DNA of 64,000 nucleotides from Pseudomonas brassicacearum (lineage in GTDB: Bacteria > Pseudomonadota > Gammaproteobacteria > Pseudomonadales > Pseudomonadaceae): assembly GCF_003732225.1 (NCBI RefSeq), contig NZ_MOBJ01000007.1:62001-126000 (forward strand). The letters are read 5' to 3'. A program made the position numbers and the translations under genes. How positions within the stretch are numbered: the first letter of the stretch is position 1; each line of letters opens with the position of its first letter. The notes under the pieces are model-generated. The model had not been told where the DNA came from and ran no database searches. It was given only the letters and a program-made list of their open reading frames with translations. Shown here piece after piece: positions 1-8,971 of the stretch.

Positions 1-1073
1 CAGGCCTTGAGCGCTGACAGCTCAACGTCTTCACAACGGCAGATCAGTGTGTCGGGCGTTGCGAGCTGTTTGAGTTCATCACGCAAGGCAAAGCTGCGCC
101 GCAGTTGATCGGCGAAAGCTTGCCAGTGCTGCCGTTGCGGCCAGAGGGTGCGTGCTTGCTGTACTTCACCGATGGCCATCCACCCTGCGATGGCGCCTTC
201 GATCAATGCCAGCTCACTGCCGCCGAAGCCGGTGCATTCGCCCGCCGCATAGTGCCCGTTCAGGCTACTGAGCTGGCTCGCATCGACGGCGATCGCGTCG
301 TCTTTCAATTCGCAGCCCAGCGCTTGGGCCAATTGGGTATTGGGGATCAGGCCGAAGCCGCAAGCCAGTCGCTCACAGGGGATGTCGACGATCCGCCTCT
401 GGCGTTTCACACGTACGCCTTGCAGGCGGCTGTCGCCATAGGCTTCGAGGACATGACTGTCGCAGCGGTAGTGACGATCAAACAGTTGAACCGCTTGCAG
501 GCATTTGGCCGGCCATTTTGGCAGTTGCAAGGCAAACCCGGCGACCGCACTTAGTGGCGCTTGTTCGGCGATGTGCAGTACCTGGGCGCCAGCCTTTTTC
601 GCGGTGGCGGCGCTGGCCAGCAGCAGCGGACCACTGCCGGCAATCACCAACCGCTCGCCGGCCACCGGCATCCCGCCCTTGATCAGCGCTTGCAGCCCGC
701 CTGCACCGGTGACACCGGGCAAGGTCCAGCCGGGAAACGGCAGCAGCAGTTCACGGGCACCGGTGCACAGAATCAGTTGCTGGTATTCGATGACCCAGCC
801 GTGCTCAGGGTCTTCCAGCAGCAGTTTTTTGGGGCCAGCCAAGGCGACCACGCGTGTCGAATTGAACACCTGCACGTTACTCGCCGCCGCCAGTTTCTGA
901 CGATGAGCCTGAGCATTGCCCGGTAAGTGCGCATTGACGCCATCGCGCCAGATTTGCCCGCCGGGTGCCGGGTTGTCATCGATGATGGCGATGCGTGCGG
1001 TGCTCGGTGCGGCCGCCAATGCTGCTGCCATGCCCGCAGGCCCAGCGCCGATAATCAGCAGATCGACTTTCAT
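1..1073 (-). CDS. lhpE: D-hydroxyproline dehydrogenase large FAD subunit (LhpE-like), 3' end cut by window
   Basis: The reading frame starts at the ATG complementary to 1071-1073 and is open to the window edge (about 357 codons). The N-terminus has a Rossmann FAD motif (IIGAGPAGMAAA). A second dinucleotide-binding segment (VIAGSGPLLLASA) lies in the middle. Near the visible end is LICRCEDV, the start of a BFD-like [2Fe-2S] cysteine domain. This layout is typical of the large subunit of heteromeric D-hydroxyproline and related amine dehydrogenases. Its start overlaps the stop of the small Fe-S gene as ATGA, so the genes are translationally coupled. Inferred role: electron transfer in oxidising cis-4-hydroxy-D-proline to pyrroline-4-hydroxy-2-carboxylate. 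The last part of the cysteine domain lies outside the window. Confidence 0.85.
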   Translation of the reverse strand, partial: MKVDLLIIGAGPAGMAAALAAAPSTARIAIIDDNPAPGGQIWRDGVNAHLPGNAQAHRQKLAAASNVQVFNSTRVVALAGPKKLLLEDPEHGWVIEYQQLILCTGARELLLPFPGWTLPGVTGAGGLQALIKGGMPVAGERLVIAGSGPLLLASAATAKKAGAQVLHIAEQAPLSAVAGFALQLPKWPAKCLQAVQLFDRHYRCDSHVLEAYGDSRLQGVRVKRQRRIVDIPCERLACGFGLIPNTQLAQALGCELKDDAIAVDASQLSSLNGHYAAGECTGFGGSELALIEGAIAGWMAIGEVQQARTLWPQRQHWQAFADQLRRSFALRDELKQLATPDTLICRCEDVELSALKA

Positions 1074-1306
1074 GCCCGGGTCTCCACGCACATGCCGGTG
1101 CGGCAGGTGGTCTGGCAGGCGAGACGGCGCTGACCGTCGATGCTCACCCGACACTCCTGGCAAACGCCCATCCCGCAAAAAGGCGCCCGACGCTGACCGC
1201 TGACCGACGTTCGACTGCAGCCGTCGCCTGCCAGAGAGAGCAGCGCCGCAACCGTTGTACCGGCGTCGACCGCTACCGTGCGGCCGTCGAGACTCAATTC
1301 AATCAT
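1070..1306 (-). CDS. lhpF: (2Fe-2S) small subunit of D-hydroxyproline dehydrogenase (LhpF-like)
   Basis: This 78-residue protein belongs to the Fer2_4 type found in soxA/hcn/lhp-like oxidases. Four cysteines fit a plant-type [2Fe-2S] centre: CGMGVCQEC followed by RRLAC. The N-terminal beta strands ([15 protein letters not shown]) match the fold. It is an electron relay between the FAD subunits. Its ATG overlaps the stop of the upstream FAD gene and its stop overlaps the next start, both as ATGA. That packing places it as the third gene of a four-gene operon, the A-B-F-E order I recall for P. aeruginosa lhp genes. Confidence 0.85.
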   Translation of the reverse strand: MIELSLDGRTVAVDAGTTVAALLSLAGDGCSRTSVSGQRRAPFCGMGVCQECRVSIDGQRRLACQTTCRTGMCVETRA

Positions 1307-2418
1307 GCGCGTAACCCTTGTGCGGTGGTCAGGAAACGCCCCGGCAGATAGGGCGTCGGGTCGATGGCCGGAGTGGTTTTACACAGCTGCGCGGCCAACA
1401 GCTGTGCGCTACCGGGGGCCGTGGTGACGCCCAATCCTTCATGCCCGGCCGCCAGCCACAAACCTGCTTGCTGTGGATGTTCACCGAGCAGCGGCAAGCC
1501 ATCGGGCGTGGCCGCGCGCAGGCCGGTCCAGCTGCGGATGGCGTTCATCCCGGCAAGCTCCGGCAAATAGTCGATCGCCCGGCGCAGCATGCGCGCCAAC
1601 ACGGCTGGTTCGACGCTCAGGTCGGTGCTGTCGAACTGGCGCGATGAGCCGAGAAAGATTTGCCCGGTCGGGCGTGGCTGGGCATTGAAGGCAACCGAGG
1701 TGCCTTCGCTGGCATGAGCACTGGTGACATACCCCAGCTCGACCAACTGGTGATGGATCTTGCCGGGGTAGCGGTCGGTGATCAGCAGGTGGCCTTTCTT
1801 CGGGCGGATCGGCAGGTCGGGGCACAGCTCGGTGGCGTGAATGCCGTTGGCCAGCACCACTGCTTCGGCCCGCAACCGCTCGCCAGAAGCCAATCGCAGC
1901 TGATTACCGTCGACCTGCGTGACCTCGACCGTGCGCCGAGTGATCCGCCCAGCGCTTTGGTTGAGCAACCAGTGAGCAGCATTCGGCGCATAGAGAATGC
2001 CGTCGCCGCTGACCTTCAGCGCACCACTCAGGCCGGGACGGAGCATTGGCTCGGCCTTGTAGAGTGCGCGCGGGTCGAGCATTTCGCAGGCGATGCCCTG
2101 GGCCTTGAGCGTCTGACGTTTGTGCTCGGCGCCGGCCATTTCCTCGTCATTGGCGGCCAGCCACAGCGTGCCGCAGTTGCGGTAGGCGCAGCCGGGATCC
2201 AGGCGCGGTGCCCATTGTCGCCAGAGTTCGATGGAGTATTGGCTCAGCGCCAGTTCGGCCGGGTTGTCATCCATCGCCACCAGGTGACCCATACCGACCG
2301 CCGTGGCGCCACCGCGCTGGCTGTCGAGCACCAGCACGTCGAGCCCACGTTGCGCCAGCTCATAGGCACAGGCACTGCCGACAATGCCGGCACCGATGAC
2401 GATGACGTCGGCATTCAT
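1303..2418 (-). CDS. lhpB: D-hydroxyproline dehydrogenase FAD subunit, DAO family (LhpB-like)
   Basis: This is a 371-residue FAD oxidoreductase of the D-amino-acid oxidase family. The N-terminal motif [18 protein letters not shown] binds FAD. The C-terminus has [18 protein letters not shown] and the [10 protein letters not shown] segment usual in glycine oxidase-like enzymes. I place the start at the ATG (2416-2418) because it overlaps the epimerase stop as ATGA; a GTG 15 bases upstream would add five residues. With the small Fe-S and large FAD subunits it probably forms the membrane-linked dehydrogenase that oxidises the D-hydroxyproline made by the upstream epimerase. The substrate is inferred from operon context, since DAO-family sequences alone do not fix it. 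Confidence 0.85.
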   Translation of the reverse strand: MNADVIVIGAGIVGSACAYELAQRGLDVLVLDSQRGGATAVGMGHLVAMDDNPAELALSQYSIELWRQWAPRLDPGCAYRNCGTLWLAANDEEMAGAEHKRQTLKAQGIACEMLDPRALYKAEPMLRPGLSGALKVSGDGILYAPNAAHWLLNQSAGRITRRTVEVTQVDGNQLRLASGERLRAEAVVLANGIHATELCPDLPIRPKKGHLLITDRYPGKIHHQLVELGYVTSAHASEGTSVAFNAQPRPTGQIFLGSSRQFDSTDLSVEPAVLARMLRRAIDYLPELAGMNAIRSWTGLRAATPDGLPLLGEHPQQAGLWLAAGHEGLGVTTAPGSAQLLAAQLCKTTPAIDPTPYLPGRFLTTAQGLRA

Positions 2419-3350
2419 GAACCGATGCCCCACACGAACGGGTCGTCTTCCTCCAGCAACAATTGGCTCTCGCCACTCATGTGGGCGCGACCACGGATGG
2501 TCGGAATGATGCGTTGTTCGTCGAGCCGCTGGTAACTGGCTTCGAACTGGCTGCCGATCACACTGGCCTGGCGCCAGACTTCGCCGGGCTGCAATTTACC
2601 GTCGGCTGCCAGGCACGCCAGCTTGGCGCTGGTGCCGGTGCCGCAGGGCGAGCGGTCGTAGGCTTTGCCGGGGCAGAGGACAAAGTTGCGGCTGTCGGCC
2701 ACGGAGTCGTCGGCGAACAGTTCGATGTGATCGATTTCGCCGCCGTCCTCGCCACGAATGCCCTGGTTCTCCAGCGCTTCGCGGACCGCCCAGGTGTAAG
2801 CGGTCAGGGCCTCGAGGTTGTCGCTGGCGATGCGTTGGCCGTGCTCGGCAATCAGGAAAAACCAGTTGCCGCCCCAGGCGATGTCACCGCTGACTGCGCC
2901 GTAACCCGGTAATGTCAGCTGCACGGCCTTGCGGTAGCGATAGGCCGGGACGTTGCGCACGCTGACCGAGCGATCCTCATGCAAAGTCGCCTCGACCGTG
3001 CCGACCGGGGTTTCGATCCGATGCACGCCGGGCTCGATGCGTTTGAGGTACGCCAGCGAGGCCACCAGGCCAATGGTGCCGTGACCGCACATGCCGAGGT
3101 AGCCGCTGTTATTGAAGAAAATCACCCCGGCACAGGCGCCGGGATCCTGCGGCTCGCAGAGCAGGGCGCCAACCAGCACGTCGTTGCCGCGTGGCTCAAG
3201 CACCGTGGCGGTGCGCCAGTGGTCGTGCTCCTCGGCGAGGCGGCGCTTGCGTTCGGCCATGGAGCCGCTGCCCAGATCCGGGAAGCCGGTGATGACCAGA
3301 CGCGTCGGTTCACCGCCAGTGTGAGAGTCGAGGACGTGAATACGTTTCAT
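2415..3350 (-). CDS. lhpA: 4-hydroxyproline 2-epimerase
   Basis: This 311-residue protein is of the proline racemase family. Both catalytic cysteines are present: C88 in GMCGHGTIG and C236 in [12 protein letters not shown]. Two cysteines distinguish the epimerase from trans-3-hydroxyproline dehydratases, which carry Thr or Ser at the first site. It interconverts trans-4-hydroxy-L-proline and cis-4-hydroxy-D-proline, the first step of the pathway. I use the ATG at 3348-3350 because [15 protein letters not shown] is the usual family N-terminus and an AAGGTGG site lies eight bases upstream; in-frame starts further 5' add nonconserved residues. It is first in the operon, and a perfect palindrome lies just upstream. 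Confidence 0.93.
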   Translation of the reverse strand: MKRIHVLDSHTGGEPTRLVITGFPDLGSGSMAERKRRLAEEHDHWRTATVLEPRGNDVLVGALLCEPQDPGACAGVIFFNNSGYLGMCGHGTIGLVASLAYLKRIEPGVHRIETPVGTVEATLHEDRSVSVRNVPAYRYRKAVQLTLPGYGAVSGDIAWGGNWFFLIAEHGQRIASDNLEALTAYTWAVREALENQGIRGEDGGEIDHIELFADDSVADSRNFVLCPGKAYDRSPCGTGTSAKLACLAADGKLQPGEVWRQASVIGSQFEASYQRLDEQRIIPTIRGRAHMSGESQLLLEEDDPFVWGIGS

Positions 3351-3362
3351 GAAGGGCGCCAC

Positions 3363-3387
3363 CTTGCACAGGAAATGTCTGTGCAAG
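3363..3387. promoter_or_regulatory. Perfect 9-bp inverted repeat in the lhp leader
   Basis: CTTGCACAG, a 7-base spacer, then CTGTGCAAG. It sits 13 bases upstream of the lhpA start and touches its ribosome-binding site. It could be a repressor operator for the operon or an RNA hairpin near the RBS. Seen directly; the function is inference. Confidence 0.5.
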
Positions 3388-3456
3388 ACTGGCGTTTGAG
3401 GCGCGGGATGGCTTGAGGGATTTAACCGTTACCGATGACGAAATCGGCACAGTCGA

Positions 3457-4137
3457 TCAGATCCGCGCGGGTGCGTTCGGCAGGTGTTCGTAGAGCGTAC
3501 GGCACACGCCAATGATGTGTTGCTCGATCAGTTCGGCGGCTTTGTCGGCATCGCCGGCCCGGCAGGCGGCGAGAATGTCGCGATGCTCGTGGTCCGCACG
3601 GTCCTTGCCTTCGGAAAGGCTCATCTGCATGCGCAGGTAGCGTTCGACCTTGTCGTGAATCGAGCGGATCAGGTTGATCAGGAACGGCCGCTGCGCCGGT
3701 TCGTAAAGGCACGCGTGCAGCGCCCAGTTCAACTCGGCCCAGCGGCCGATGTTGTTTTCGTCGATGAACTCGGCACAGATACTTTCGGCGCGAGCGAACG
3801 TGGCTTCGGTCATGTTCGGCACGGCCAGGCGAATCGCCTGGACCTCCAACAGCACCCGGACTTCAAAGATCTGCGCCAGTTCGGGCTCGGAAATCTTCGT
3901 CACCACCGCGCCCTTGTTGCGCTGAAATTGCACCAGGCCTTCCGCCTCAAGACGTTTGAGCGCCTCGCGCACGGGAATCTTGCTGACGTTAAACAGGCGA
4001 GCGATGTCGTCCTGACGGATCGGCTCGTCTTCGGCGAAGTGGCCGCCGATGATTGCCTCGCGCAGGTGTTTGGCGATAACTTCCGAAGCCGAGGGCGCAA
4101 TCCCCAGATTGGGGGCGTTGAAGCTGGGTAGAGGCAC
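3457..4137 (-). CDS. GntR-family (FCD) transcriptional regulator
   Basis: This 226-residue protein has an N-terminal winged HTH (residues ~13-75), including IRQDDIARLFNVSKIPVREA and LKRLEAEGLVQ. A C-terminal all-helical FCD ligand domain follows. It has the spaced Asn/His residues (LNWALHACLY, EHRDI, EQHIIG) that bind a metal in this subfamily. It lies upstream of the lhp operon on the same strand, separated from lhpA by 106 bases. It is the obvious candidate regulator of hydroxyproline catabolism here, where other pseudomonads use AraC-type regulators. FCD proteins usually repress until bound by a carboxylate ligand. A TTGTATACGA site in its own promoter region suggests autoregulation. Confidence 0.88.
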   Translation of the reverse strand: MPLPSFNAPNLGIAPSASEVIAKHLREAIIGGHFAEDEPIRQDDIARLFNVSKIPVREALKRLEAEGLVQFQRNKGAVVTKISEPELAQIFEVRVLLEVQAIRLAVPNMTEATFARAESICAEFIDENNIGRWAELNWALHACLYEPAQRPFLINLIRSIHDKVERYLRMQMSLSEGKDRADHEHRDILAACRAGDADKAAELIEQHIIGVCRTLYEHLPNAPARI

Positions 4138-4170
4138 TTGAATGAGTCCCGGCAGGCGTGATTGCGGATA

Positions 4171-4180
4171 TTGTATACGA
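4171..4180. promoter_or_regulatory. Candidate GntR/FCD operator
   Basis: TTGTATACGA is one mismatch from the palindrome TTGTATACAA, a typical FCD-GntR operator shape. It lies 34 bases upstream of the GntR gene start. The palindrome is visible; the binding is inferred. Confidence 0.5.
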
Positions 4181-4290
4181 GCGTGTCAGGGCGCCAAGCG
4201 CTTTTGCGAGTGAACGCTGGTCGTTGAGGCTTGGGTCGGCGCAGGGGTAAACTGCCCGCCCCGTGTAATGTCTGCGAGCTGGAGTCGGCA

Positions 4291-4578
4291 ATGCGTAAAG
4301 ATAAGAAACAGGTGATTGGTGACGAGATCGGCGATGCGCAGATCAAATTGTTTCTCGATTTTGAACCGATCGACGCGACTTCACCGTCCCTGCACAAGCT
4401 GATCAAGGCTTACCGCGGCCTGCGTATCGATGATTTCGAGCGTTTTCTGGGGTTCTTCGTCGAGGCAGGCCTGGACCTGGACGGCAAGGACGAGCACGGC
4501 AAGGACTTTGTTGCGCTGATCCAGGATCAGCGCAACGCTGCTGAGTACATCGAGCTGATCAACAAGGCTCGCGGTTAA
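4291..4578 (+). CDS. Conserved Pseudomonas protein, PA4642-like
   Basis: This 95-residue acidic protein starts MRKDKKQVIGDEIGD. I recognise it as the PA4642 family of unknown function, conserved near malate:quinone oxidoreductase in pseudomonads. It has no signal peptide or membrane segment. It is mostly helical, with repeated charged stretches (IDDFERFLGFFVEAG and LDGKDEHGKDFVALIQDQ) reminiscent of ankyrin-like or EF-type helical pairs. That resemblance is weak and I assign no function. The start was chosen at the ATG because the in-frame extension upstream reads through intergenic sequence with no conserved look. An inverted REP pair follows the gene. Confidence 0.8.
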   Translation: MRKDKKQVIGDEIGDAQIKLFLDFEPIDATSPSLHKLIKAYRGLRIDDFERFLGFFVEAGLDLDGKDEHGKDFVALIQDQRNAAEYIELINKARG

Positions 4579-4581
4579 GAT

Positions 4582-4656
4582 CAAAAGATCGCAGCCTGCG
4601 GCAGCTCCTACATGGGAATGTGAACACCCGTAGGAGCTGCCGCAGGCTGCGATCTT
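4582..4656. repeat. REP doublet, family A (inverted pair)
   Basis: Two inverted copies of a ~28-bp REP, core TAGGAGCTGCCGCAGGCTG, are separated by ~18 bases. The same core recurs near 8.5, 18.8, 37.5, 43.2 and 59.8 kb. Single-stranded, it folds into a long hairpin. Confidence 0.9.
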
Positions 4657-4668
4657 TTAAAAGGTATA

Positions 4669-4707
4669 AAAAACGCCCCGCTCTCAACGAGAACGGGGCG
4701 TTTTTTT
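4669..4707 (-). terminator. Rho-independent terminator downstream of mqo
   Basis: A GC-rich stem, CGCCCCG ... CGGGGCG, is flanked by A-runs and T-runs on both sides. It can therefore work in both directions and serves the convergent mqo and PA4642-like genes. Confidence 0.85.
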
Positions 4708-4718
4708 ATGCGCGACAA

Positions 4719-6227
4719 TCAAGCGAAGCTTGGGGTCTCGCTGCTTTCTTCAACCAGTTCCAGTGCGACGTTGTTCTGCGCGTTGATCTTGCGATACAGC
4801 GCAGCGTCGGTTTCCAGGACCTTTTCCCGAGCCGGGAAGATTTCCGCCAGCTTGGCTGCCCATTCACCCTTGGCTTTGTTCGGGAAGCATTTCTCGATCA
4901 GCTCAAGCATGATCGACACGGTGACCGAAGCCCCAGGCGATGCGCCGAGCAGTGCCGCAAGGGATCCGTCCTTGGCAGCAACCAGTTCGGTACCGAACTG
5001 CAGGATACCGCCTTTTTTCGGGTCTTTCTTGATGATCTGCACGCGCTGGCCAGCGACTTCCAGACGCCAGTCTTCGGCCTTGGCTTCAGGGTAGAAGCGG
5101 CGCAGCGACTCCAGGCGTTGTTCCATCGACTGCATCACTTCACTGACCAGGTACTTGGTCAGGTCCATGTTGTTTTTGGCCACGGCCAGCATCGGGCCGA
5201 TGTTGCCGGCGCGAACCGACATCGGCAGGTCCATGAACGAGCCGTGTTTCAGGAACTTGGTGGTGAAGCCGGCGTAAGGTCCGAACAGCAGGGACTTCTG
5301 GCCATCGACGACACGGGTGTCCAGGTGCGGCACCGACATCGGTGGCGAACCCACCGCTGCCTGGCTGTAGACCTTGGCCTGATGGTGTTTGACCACTTCC
5401 GGGTTGTCGCAACGCAGCCATTGGCCGCTGATCGGGAAGCCGCCAAAACCTTTGCTTTCTTCGATGCCCGAAGCCTGCAACAACGGCAATGCCGCGCCGC
5501 CAGCGCCGAGGAAGACGAATTTGGCGTCGACGTCACGGCTGTTGCCGCTGTTAACGTCCTTGATGCTGACGGTCCAGCCGTTGCCGTTACGCTTGAGACC
5601 GGTCACGCGCTTGCAGTACTTGACCTGGGCATCGGGTGCGCTGGTCAGGTGCTTGAGCAGTTGATTGGTCAGGGCGCCGAAGTTGACGTCGGTGCCGTTC
5701 ATCACGCGGGTCGCGGCGATGACTTCGTCGGCTGGACGACCAGGCATCATCAATGGCATCCAGTCGGCCATTTTTGCCTTGTCTTCGGTGTATTCCATGT
5801 CGGCGAAGGCGTGGTGCTTGCTCAGTACCTTGAAACGTTCCTTGAGGAACGAAACGCCAGCGTCACCTTGCACGAAGCTCAGGTGCGGAACCGGGCTGAT
5901 GAAGGATTTCGACGAGCCGAAGGTGCCTTTTCGGGTCAGATAGGACCAGAACTGCTTCGACACCTCGAACTGGGTGTTGATGTGCACGGCTTTCTTGATG
6001 TCGACGCTGCCGTCAGCGGCCTGTGGCGTGTAGTTCAGCTCACACAGCCCGGCGTGACCGGTACCGGCGTTGTTCCACGGGTTGGAACTCTCCGCGGCAC
6101 CGGAATCCATCAGCTCGACGACTTCCAGCTTGATCGCGGGGTCGAGCTCTTTGAGCAATACAGCCAGGGTGGCACTCATGATGCCGGCCCCAACCAGTAC
6201 TACGTCGACTGCTTCGTTATGCGCCAT
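4719..6227 (-). CDS. mqo: Malate:quinone oxidoreductase
   Basis: This 502-residue FAD enzyme oxidises malate to oxaloacetate and reduces the quinone pool. It is peripheral on the inner face of the membrane. The N-terminus [19 protein letters not shown] carries the FAD motif. Diagnostic Mqo segments include [20 protein letters not shown] near residue 50 and the C-terminal GASPGASVT. The length matches the family (~500). The start ATG is the first in frame and begins at the FAD strand, as in homologues. The gene is monocistronic between a strong terminator and a long upstream non-coding region. Pseudomonads usually rely on Mqo rather than NAD-malate dehydrogenase. Confidence 0.96.
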   Translation of the reverse strand: MAHNEAVDVVLVGAGIMSATLAVLLKELDPAIKLEVVELMDSGAAESSNPWNNAGTGHAGLCELNYTPQAADGSVDIKKAVHINTQFEVSKQFWSYLTRKGTFGSSKSFISPVPHLSFVQGDAGVSFLKERFKVLSKHHAFADMEYTEDKAKMADWMPLMMPGRPADEVIAATRVMNGTDVNFGALTNQLLKHLTSAPDAQVKYCKRVTGLKRNGNGWTVSIKDVNSGNSRDVDAKFVFLGAGGAALPLLQASGIEESKGFGGFPISGQWLRCDNPEVVKHHQAKVYSQAAVGSPPMSVPHLDTRVVDGQKSLLFGPYAGFTTKFLKHGSFMDLPMSVRAGNIGPMLAVAKNNMDLTKYLVSEVMQSMEQRLESLRRFYPEAKAEDWRLEVAGQRVQIIKKDPKKGGILQFGTELVAAKDGSLAALLGASPGASVTVSIMLELIEKCFPNKAKGEWAAKLAEIFPAREKVLETDAALYRKINAQNNVALELVEESSETPSFA

Positions 6228-6976
6228 TTAACGCGTCTCCAAAATCTGCAGCACCAAATTGTCGGCATAGCTGCCAGGAGTTACGGGGCATGCTCTGTAG
6301 AGCCCCGGGTCACCCATGGCCAGGATCGCCATGTCCGAATCTTCGCAATTTTTTGCAACTTCGACAGACGCTACCTACCGGGCTCAGGGTTCCTATGAAC
6401 TCACTTCAGCGCGCGGGAGGCAATTCGACTTATGGTCGATACGTCCGTTTGTGCAACCAAATCCGTAGTGGACAGGCTTCAGGCTCCAGTTCTTGAGGAG
6501 TACTCAGTCCTGTGTCGTTGGGCTGTTGTAGACGCTAATGGTGCATGTTCAGACGCAAAACTATTCATTTGCTCGCCACACTCTTGTGAAGTTGTGAAAA
6601 CCCGTTTTTTTCACGCTCTTTTGAAGACGTGAACCTCAAAAAAGGGCTGTCCCAGCCTGGCACTGTGCCCGGATGGATTGCCGCCATGGGATACAGGGCA
6701 GGCAAAACGGGCAAACAGCTCAGTGACCGAGCGTAACGACAGCTCTGGCAGATTCGCGAAAAGTGGTGGTTTGCAGGATAAACAGCAAGCTCGCCAGCTT
6801 CACTCGATCTGTGTGGGCGGCTCTCTGTGGGCGGTGCGGGGTGTCAATACAAGCGCATTGACGATGCTGCGAGGCCCGATCAGGAGACGTCCTTATAATC
6901 GGGGGGAGATTGTAGCGAAGAAACGCAGGGAAATGGTCGTGTTTAATGACTTTTATTAGCCATTCGGTCAGATGGA
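6228..6976. other. Long intergenic region upstream of mqo
   Basis: About 750 bases with no convincing gene on either strand. Short open frames here lack ribosome sites and Pseudomonas codon bias. It should contain the mqo promoter (minus strand), but I could not place a -35/-10 pair with confidence. A small RNA here cannot be excluded. Confidence 0.4.
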
Positions 6977-7201
6977 CTACACCGTCTGCAACCGTGCATG
7001 AGGATTGCGCGGGCTCAGGCGGGCACTGGCAGGCAGCGGCTGGTGCAACCAGTTGAGACGAATCTCCCGGATTTCGACCCAACCATCGCCCGTTGGCGGC
7101 ACGCGACAGTGCTTGAACGCCAGGCAGCATTGATTGCTGTCGAGCTGGGCGAAGTAGCGATATTTGCGGCGTGGAGCGAATAGCGACCAAAGAAATTGCA
7201 T
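6977..7201 (-). CDS. Small conserved-looking hypothetical protein
   Basis: This 74-residue basic protein begins MQFLWSLFAPRRKYRYFAQL. Codon use is GC-rich at third positions, like the flanking genes. Its Trp/Arg-rich sequence (WVEIREIRLNWLHQPLPAS) resembles small uncharacterised Pseudomonas proteins I have seen in this neighbourhood. It has no signal peptide or recognisable domain. The ribosome site is weak, and an overlapping 190-residue frame on the same strand looks less like real coding sequence. No function is assigned. Confidence 0.55.
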   Translation of the reverse strand: MQFLWSLFAPRRKYRYFAQLDSNQCCLAFKHCRVPPTGDGWVEIREIRLNWLHQPLPASARLSPRNPHARLQTV

Positions 7202-7383
7202 GGCAATGCTCTCGAAGTGAGACGGCCTTGAAGTTAGCAGTGTGGCATGACACTGGCGTTACGGAGCACCCGAGCCAAGTGACATTGCGCATCTCTTCAG
7301 CAAGTGTTCAGGGTTGCTGGTTTGAAGAGGATACCCACCGCTATACTGCGGGTCTGATTGTATTTGTATCTGGAGAGTAGCGC

Positions 7384-7968
7384 ATGTTGCAACGCCTGTT
7401 GTTCGGTTTGATCACTGTGACCAGTTTGACCCTGGTTGGCTGCGCCAACAGCCCGCAACAACTAGCCCCGGAGCCTAAGCTCACGACTCAGCTGGCGCCG
7501 GTCGGGCATGGTCAGCCGGTGGTGGTGAGGGTGGTCGATGGCCGACCGTCGCCAACCTTGGGCACCCGTGGTGGCCTGTACCCTGAAACCAGCGCAATCA
7601 CGGTGCAAGGTGCGCAAATTTTGCCGAAGTTGCAGGCTCAGGCCGAAGCGGCTGTGCGTTTGTTGGGTTTCACTCCAACGCCTAATGCTTACAACGCGCC
7701 GCAGTTGACGGTGACGCTGGCGGAATTGACGTATCAGTCGCCTAAAGAAGGCATGTATGTGACTGAAGCGACTATTGGCGCGGCTTTCCGCTCTGATGTG
7801 CAGAATGCCAACCGTCGTTACAGTGGCCGTTATGCGGCGTCGCTGAATCAGCGTTTCGGGATGGCGCCGAATCAGGAAACCAACACCAAGCTGGTGAGCG
7901 ATGTGTTGAGCGATGCGTTGACCCGGTTGTTCAAGGATCCGACGGTGGGTCAGGTGCTCGGCGAATAA
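7384..7968 (+). CDS. yajG: YajG-family lipoprotein
   Basis: This is a 194-residue secreted lipoprotein. The signal peptide ends in the lipobox LVGC, with Cys at residue 20, so it should be anchored to a membrane. The mature part (VVVRVVDGRPSPTLGTRGG, ITVQGAQILPKLQAQAEAA) matches the YajG/DUF4136-like periplasmic domain, whose role is not well defined. The RBS GGAG lies about eight bases before the ATG. The gene stands alone, with a strong terminator downstream. Family assignment is by sequence appearance; the biochemical function is unknown. Confidence 0.85.
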   Translation: MLQRLLFGLITVTSLTLVGCANSPQQLAPEPKLTTQLAPVGHGQPVVVRVVDGRPSPTLGTRGGLYPETSAITVQGAQILPKLQAQAEAAVRLLGFTPTPNAYNAPQLTVTLAELTYQSPKEGMYVTEATIGAAFRSDVQNANRRYSGRYAASLNQRFGMAPNQETNTKLVSDVLSDALTRLFKDPTVGQVLGE

Positions 7969-7988
7969 CGGTTCGCGGTATTCAAGAA

Positions 7989-8020
7989 GCCCGGTGTCAG
8001 TGATGGCACCGGGTTTTTTT
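7989..8020 (+). terminator. Terminator of the YajG gene
   Basis: A GCCCGGTG ... CACCGGGT stem with a 10-base loop is followed by a T7 run. Confidence 0.9.
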
Positions 8021-8049
8021 GTGTCTGTCGGACTTTTGTGTGGGCTTTC

Positions 8050-8166
8050 TGTGGGAGCGGGCTTGCTCGCGAAGGCGGCCTGACAGCCGGCCCATCTCCC
8101 GCAGACGTACACCAATCAAAACTGTGGGAGCGAGCTTGCTCGCGATAGCGGCCTGACAGCCGACTA
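8050..8166. repeat. REP elements, family B (direct pair)
   Basis: Two direct copies of a TGTGGGAGCGAGCTTGCTCG-type REP, each followed by GCGGCCTGACAGCC. Most other copies of this family in the window are inverted pairs, so the direct arrangement is less usual. Confidence 0.85.
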
Positions 8167-8199
8167 ATCTCTTGCAGGTGTACATATCCGTTGCTGCGG

Positions 8200-8460
8200 T
8201 AACGGCCACTTAGGGTTCCGCCCTTACGGCGTGTCACTTTTGCAGACGCCCAAAAGTAACCAAAACGCTTCGCCCCAAGCGTCCGGCACCTCGCCTAGGC
8301 TCGGCGTTCCCTCTCTCCGGCGTCCATCAGGGGGCATCGCCTACGGTCTGCTTCGCGACGACCTCCTCTCGATGTGTCCGGCTTCGCCGTACGGCGCTGC
8401 GCGCCAACCCCCTGCTGAACACCTCCACTCGGCCTCCCGATGGGGCGGGTAGATCAAAAG
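8200..8460 (+). repeat. Probable dispersed Pseudomonas intergenic element with a spurious ORF
   Basis: This is a GC-rich block lying between REP copies. It opens GGTTCCGCCCTTACGGCG and contains CGCCCAAAAGTAACCAAAAC. From memory, very similar blocks occur in many copies in fluorescent Pseudomonas genomes and give rise to over-called 60-80 residue proteins. A 73-codon frame runs through it (8231-8452), low-complexity and Ser/Pro-rich. I treat it as repeat DNA, not a gene. Only one copy lies in this window, so repetitiveness cannot be proven here. Confidence 0.5.
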
Positions 8461-8522
8461 CAAAGCACGGCGGCCTGACAGCCGGCCTGAGTGGTAAAGG
8501 CGCGCCACTGGTGATGATCTTC

Positions 8523-8556
8523 GTAGGAGCTGCCGCAGGCTGCGATCTTTTGATCT
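8523..8556 (+). repeat. REP element, family A (single)
   Basis: A single copy of the TAGGAGCTGCCGCAGGCTG REP, ending in GCGATCTTTTGATC. Confidence 0.85.
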
Positions 8557-8583
8557 TGGCTTTTTGACGGGGTACCGCGGCTT

Positions 8584-8790
8584 CTAGGCGGCTTCTACAT
8601 AAAAATCCAGCATGCTCACGCCGGTCAACAGGTCAGTTTCCGGCAGGTCGGCGTGTTGGTGGCCGCCCAGGGCGCAGTAGACGAGCCAGTGGCGGTCCTG
8701 GACGTTGAAGGCGAGGCTGCCGACAAGGTTTTGTTGTTCGTCGCTGGGGGTGATCAGGTAGAGGCGATCCTGGTTTTCTGCGTGCAGCAT
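8584..8790 (-). CDS. Small hypothetical protein
   Basis: This 68-residue acidic protein has a good ribosome site (CGGAG, six bases before the ATG). The sequence (NVQDRHWLVYCALGGHQHAD) has mixed hydrophobic strands and no signal peptide or cysteine pair. Codon bias agrees with a real Pseudomonas gene. It sits alone between REP DNA and a divergent small membrane protein gene. I do not recognise the family and propose no function. Confidence 0.65.
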   Translation of the reverse strand: MLHAENQDRLYLITPSDEQQNLVGSLAFNVQDRHWLVYCALGGHQHADLPETDLLTGVSMLDFYVEAA

Positions 8791-8971
8791 GACAGGCTCC
8801 GTGTCGGATTCGAGGGGCGACAGACTGGCTTGTTAAGGTGACGTTCAGGTGACAGCGCAGATTAATCAGTAAATTGCCGGTCTCTGGAGTGCAAAGCGCA
8901 GGGCGTAAAAAACGTTTGGCTACTTGCAGCTGTTTTCAGGCCACAGGCGCTTTTTTTACGTGAGGGTCATG

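Noticed and set aside
1660..2535. Long plus-strand open frame across lhpB
   Set aside because: Antisense shadow in GC-rich DNA; the minus-strand frame has clear FAD motifs and operon overlaps.
4620..6398. 592-codon plus-strand frame
   Set aside because: It is antisense to mqo, which is unmistakable, and it runs through a REP and a terminator.
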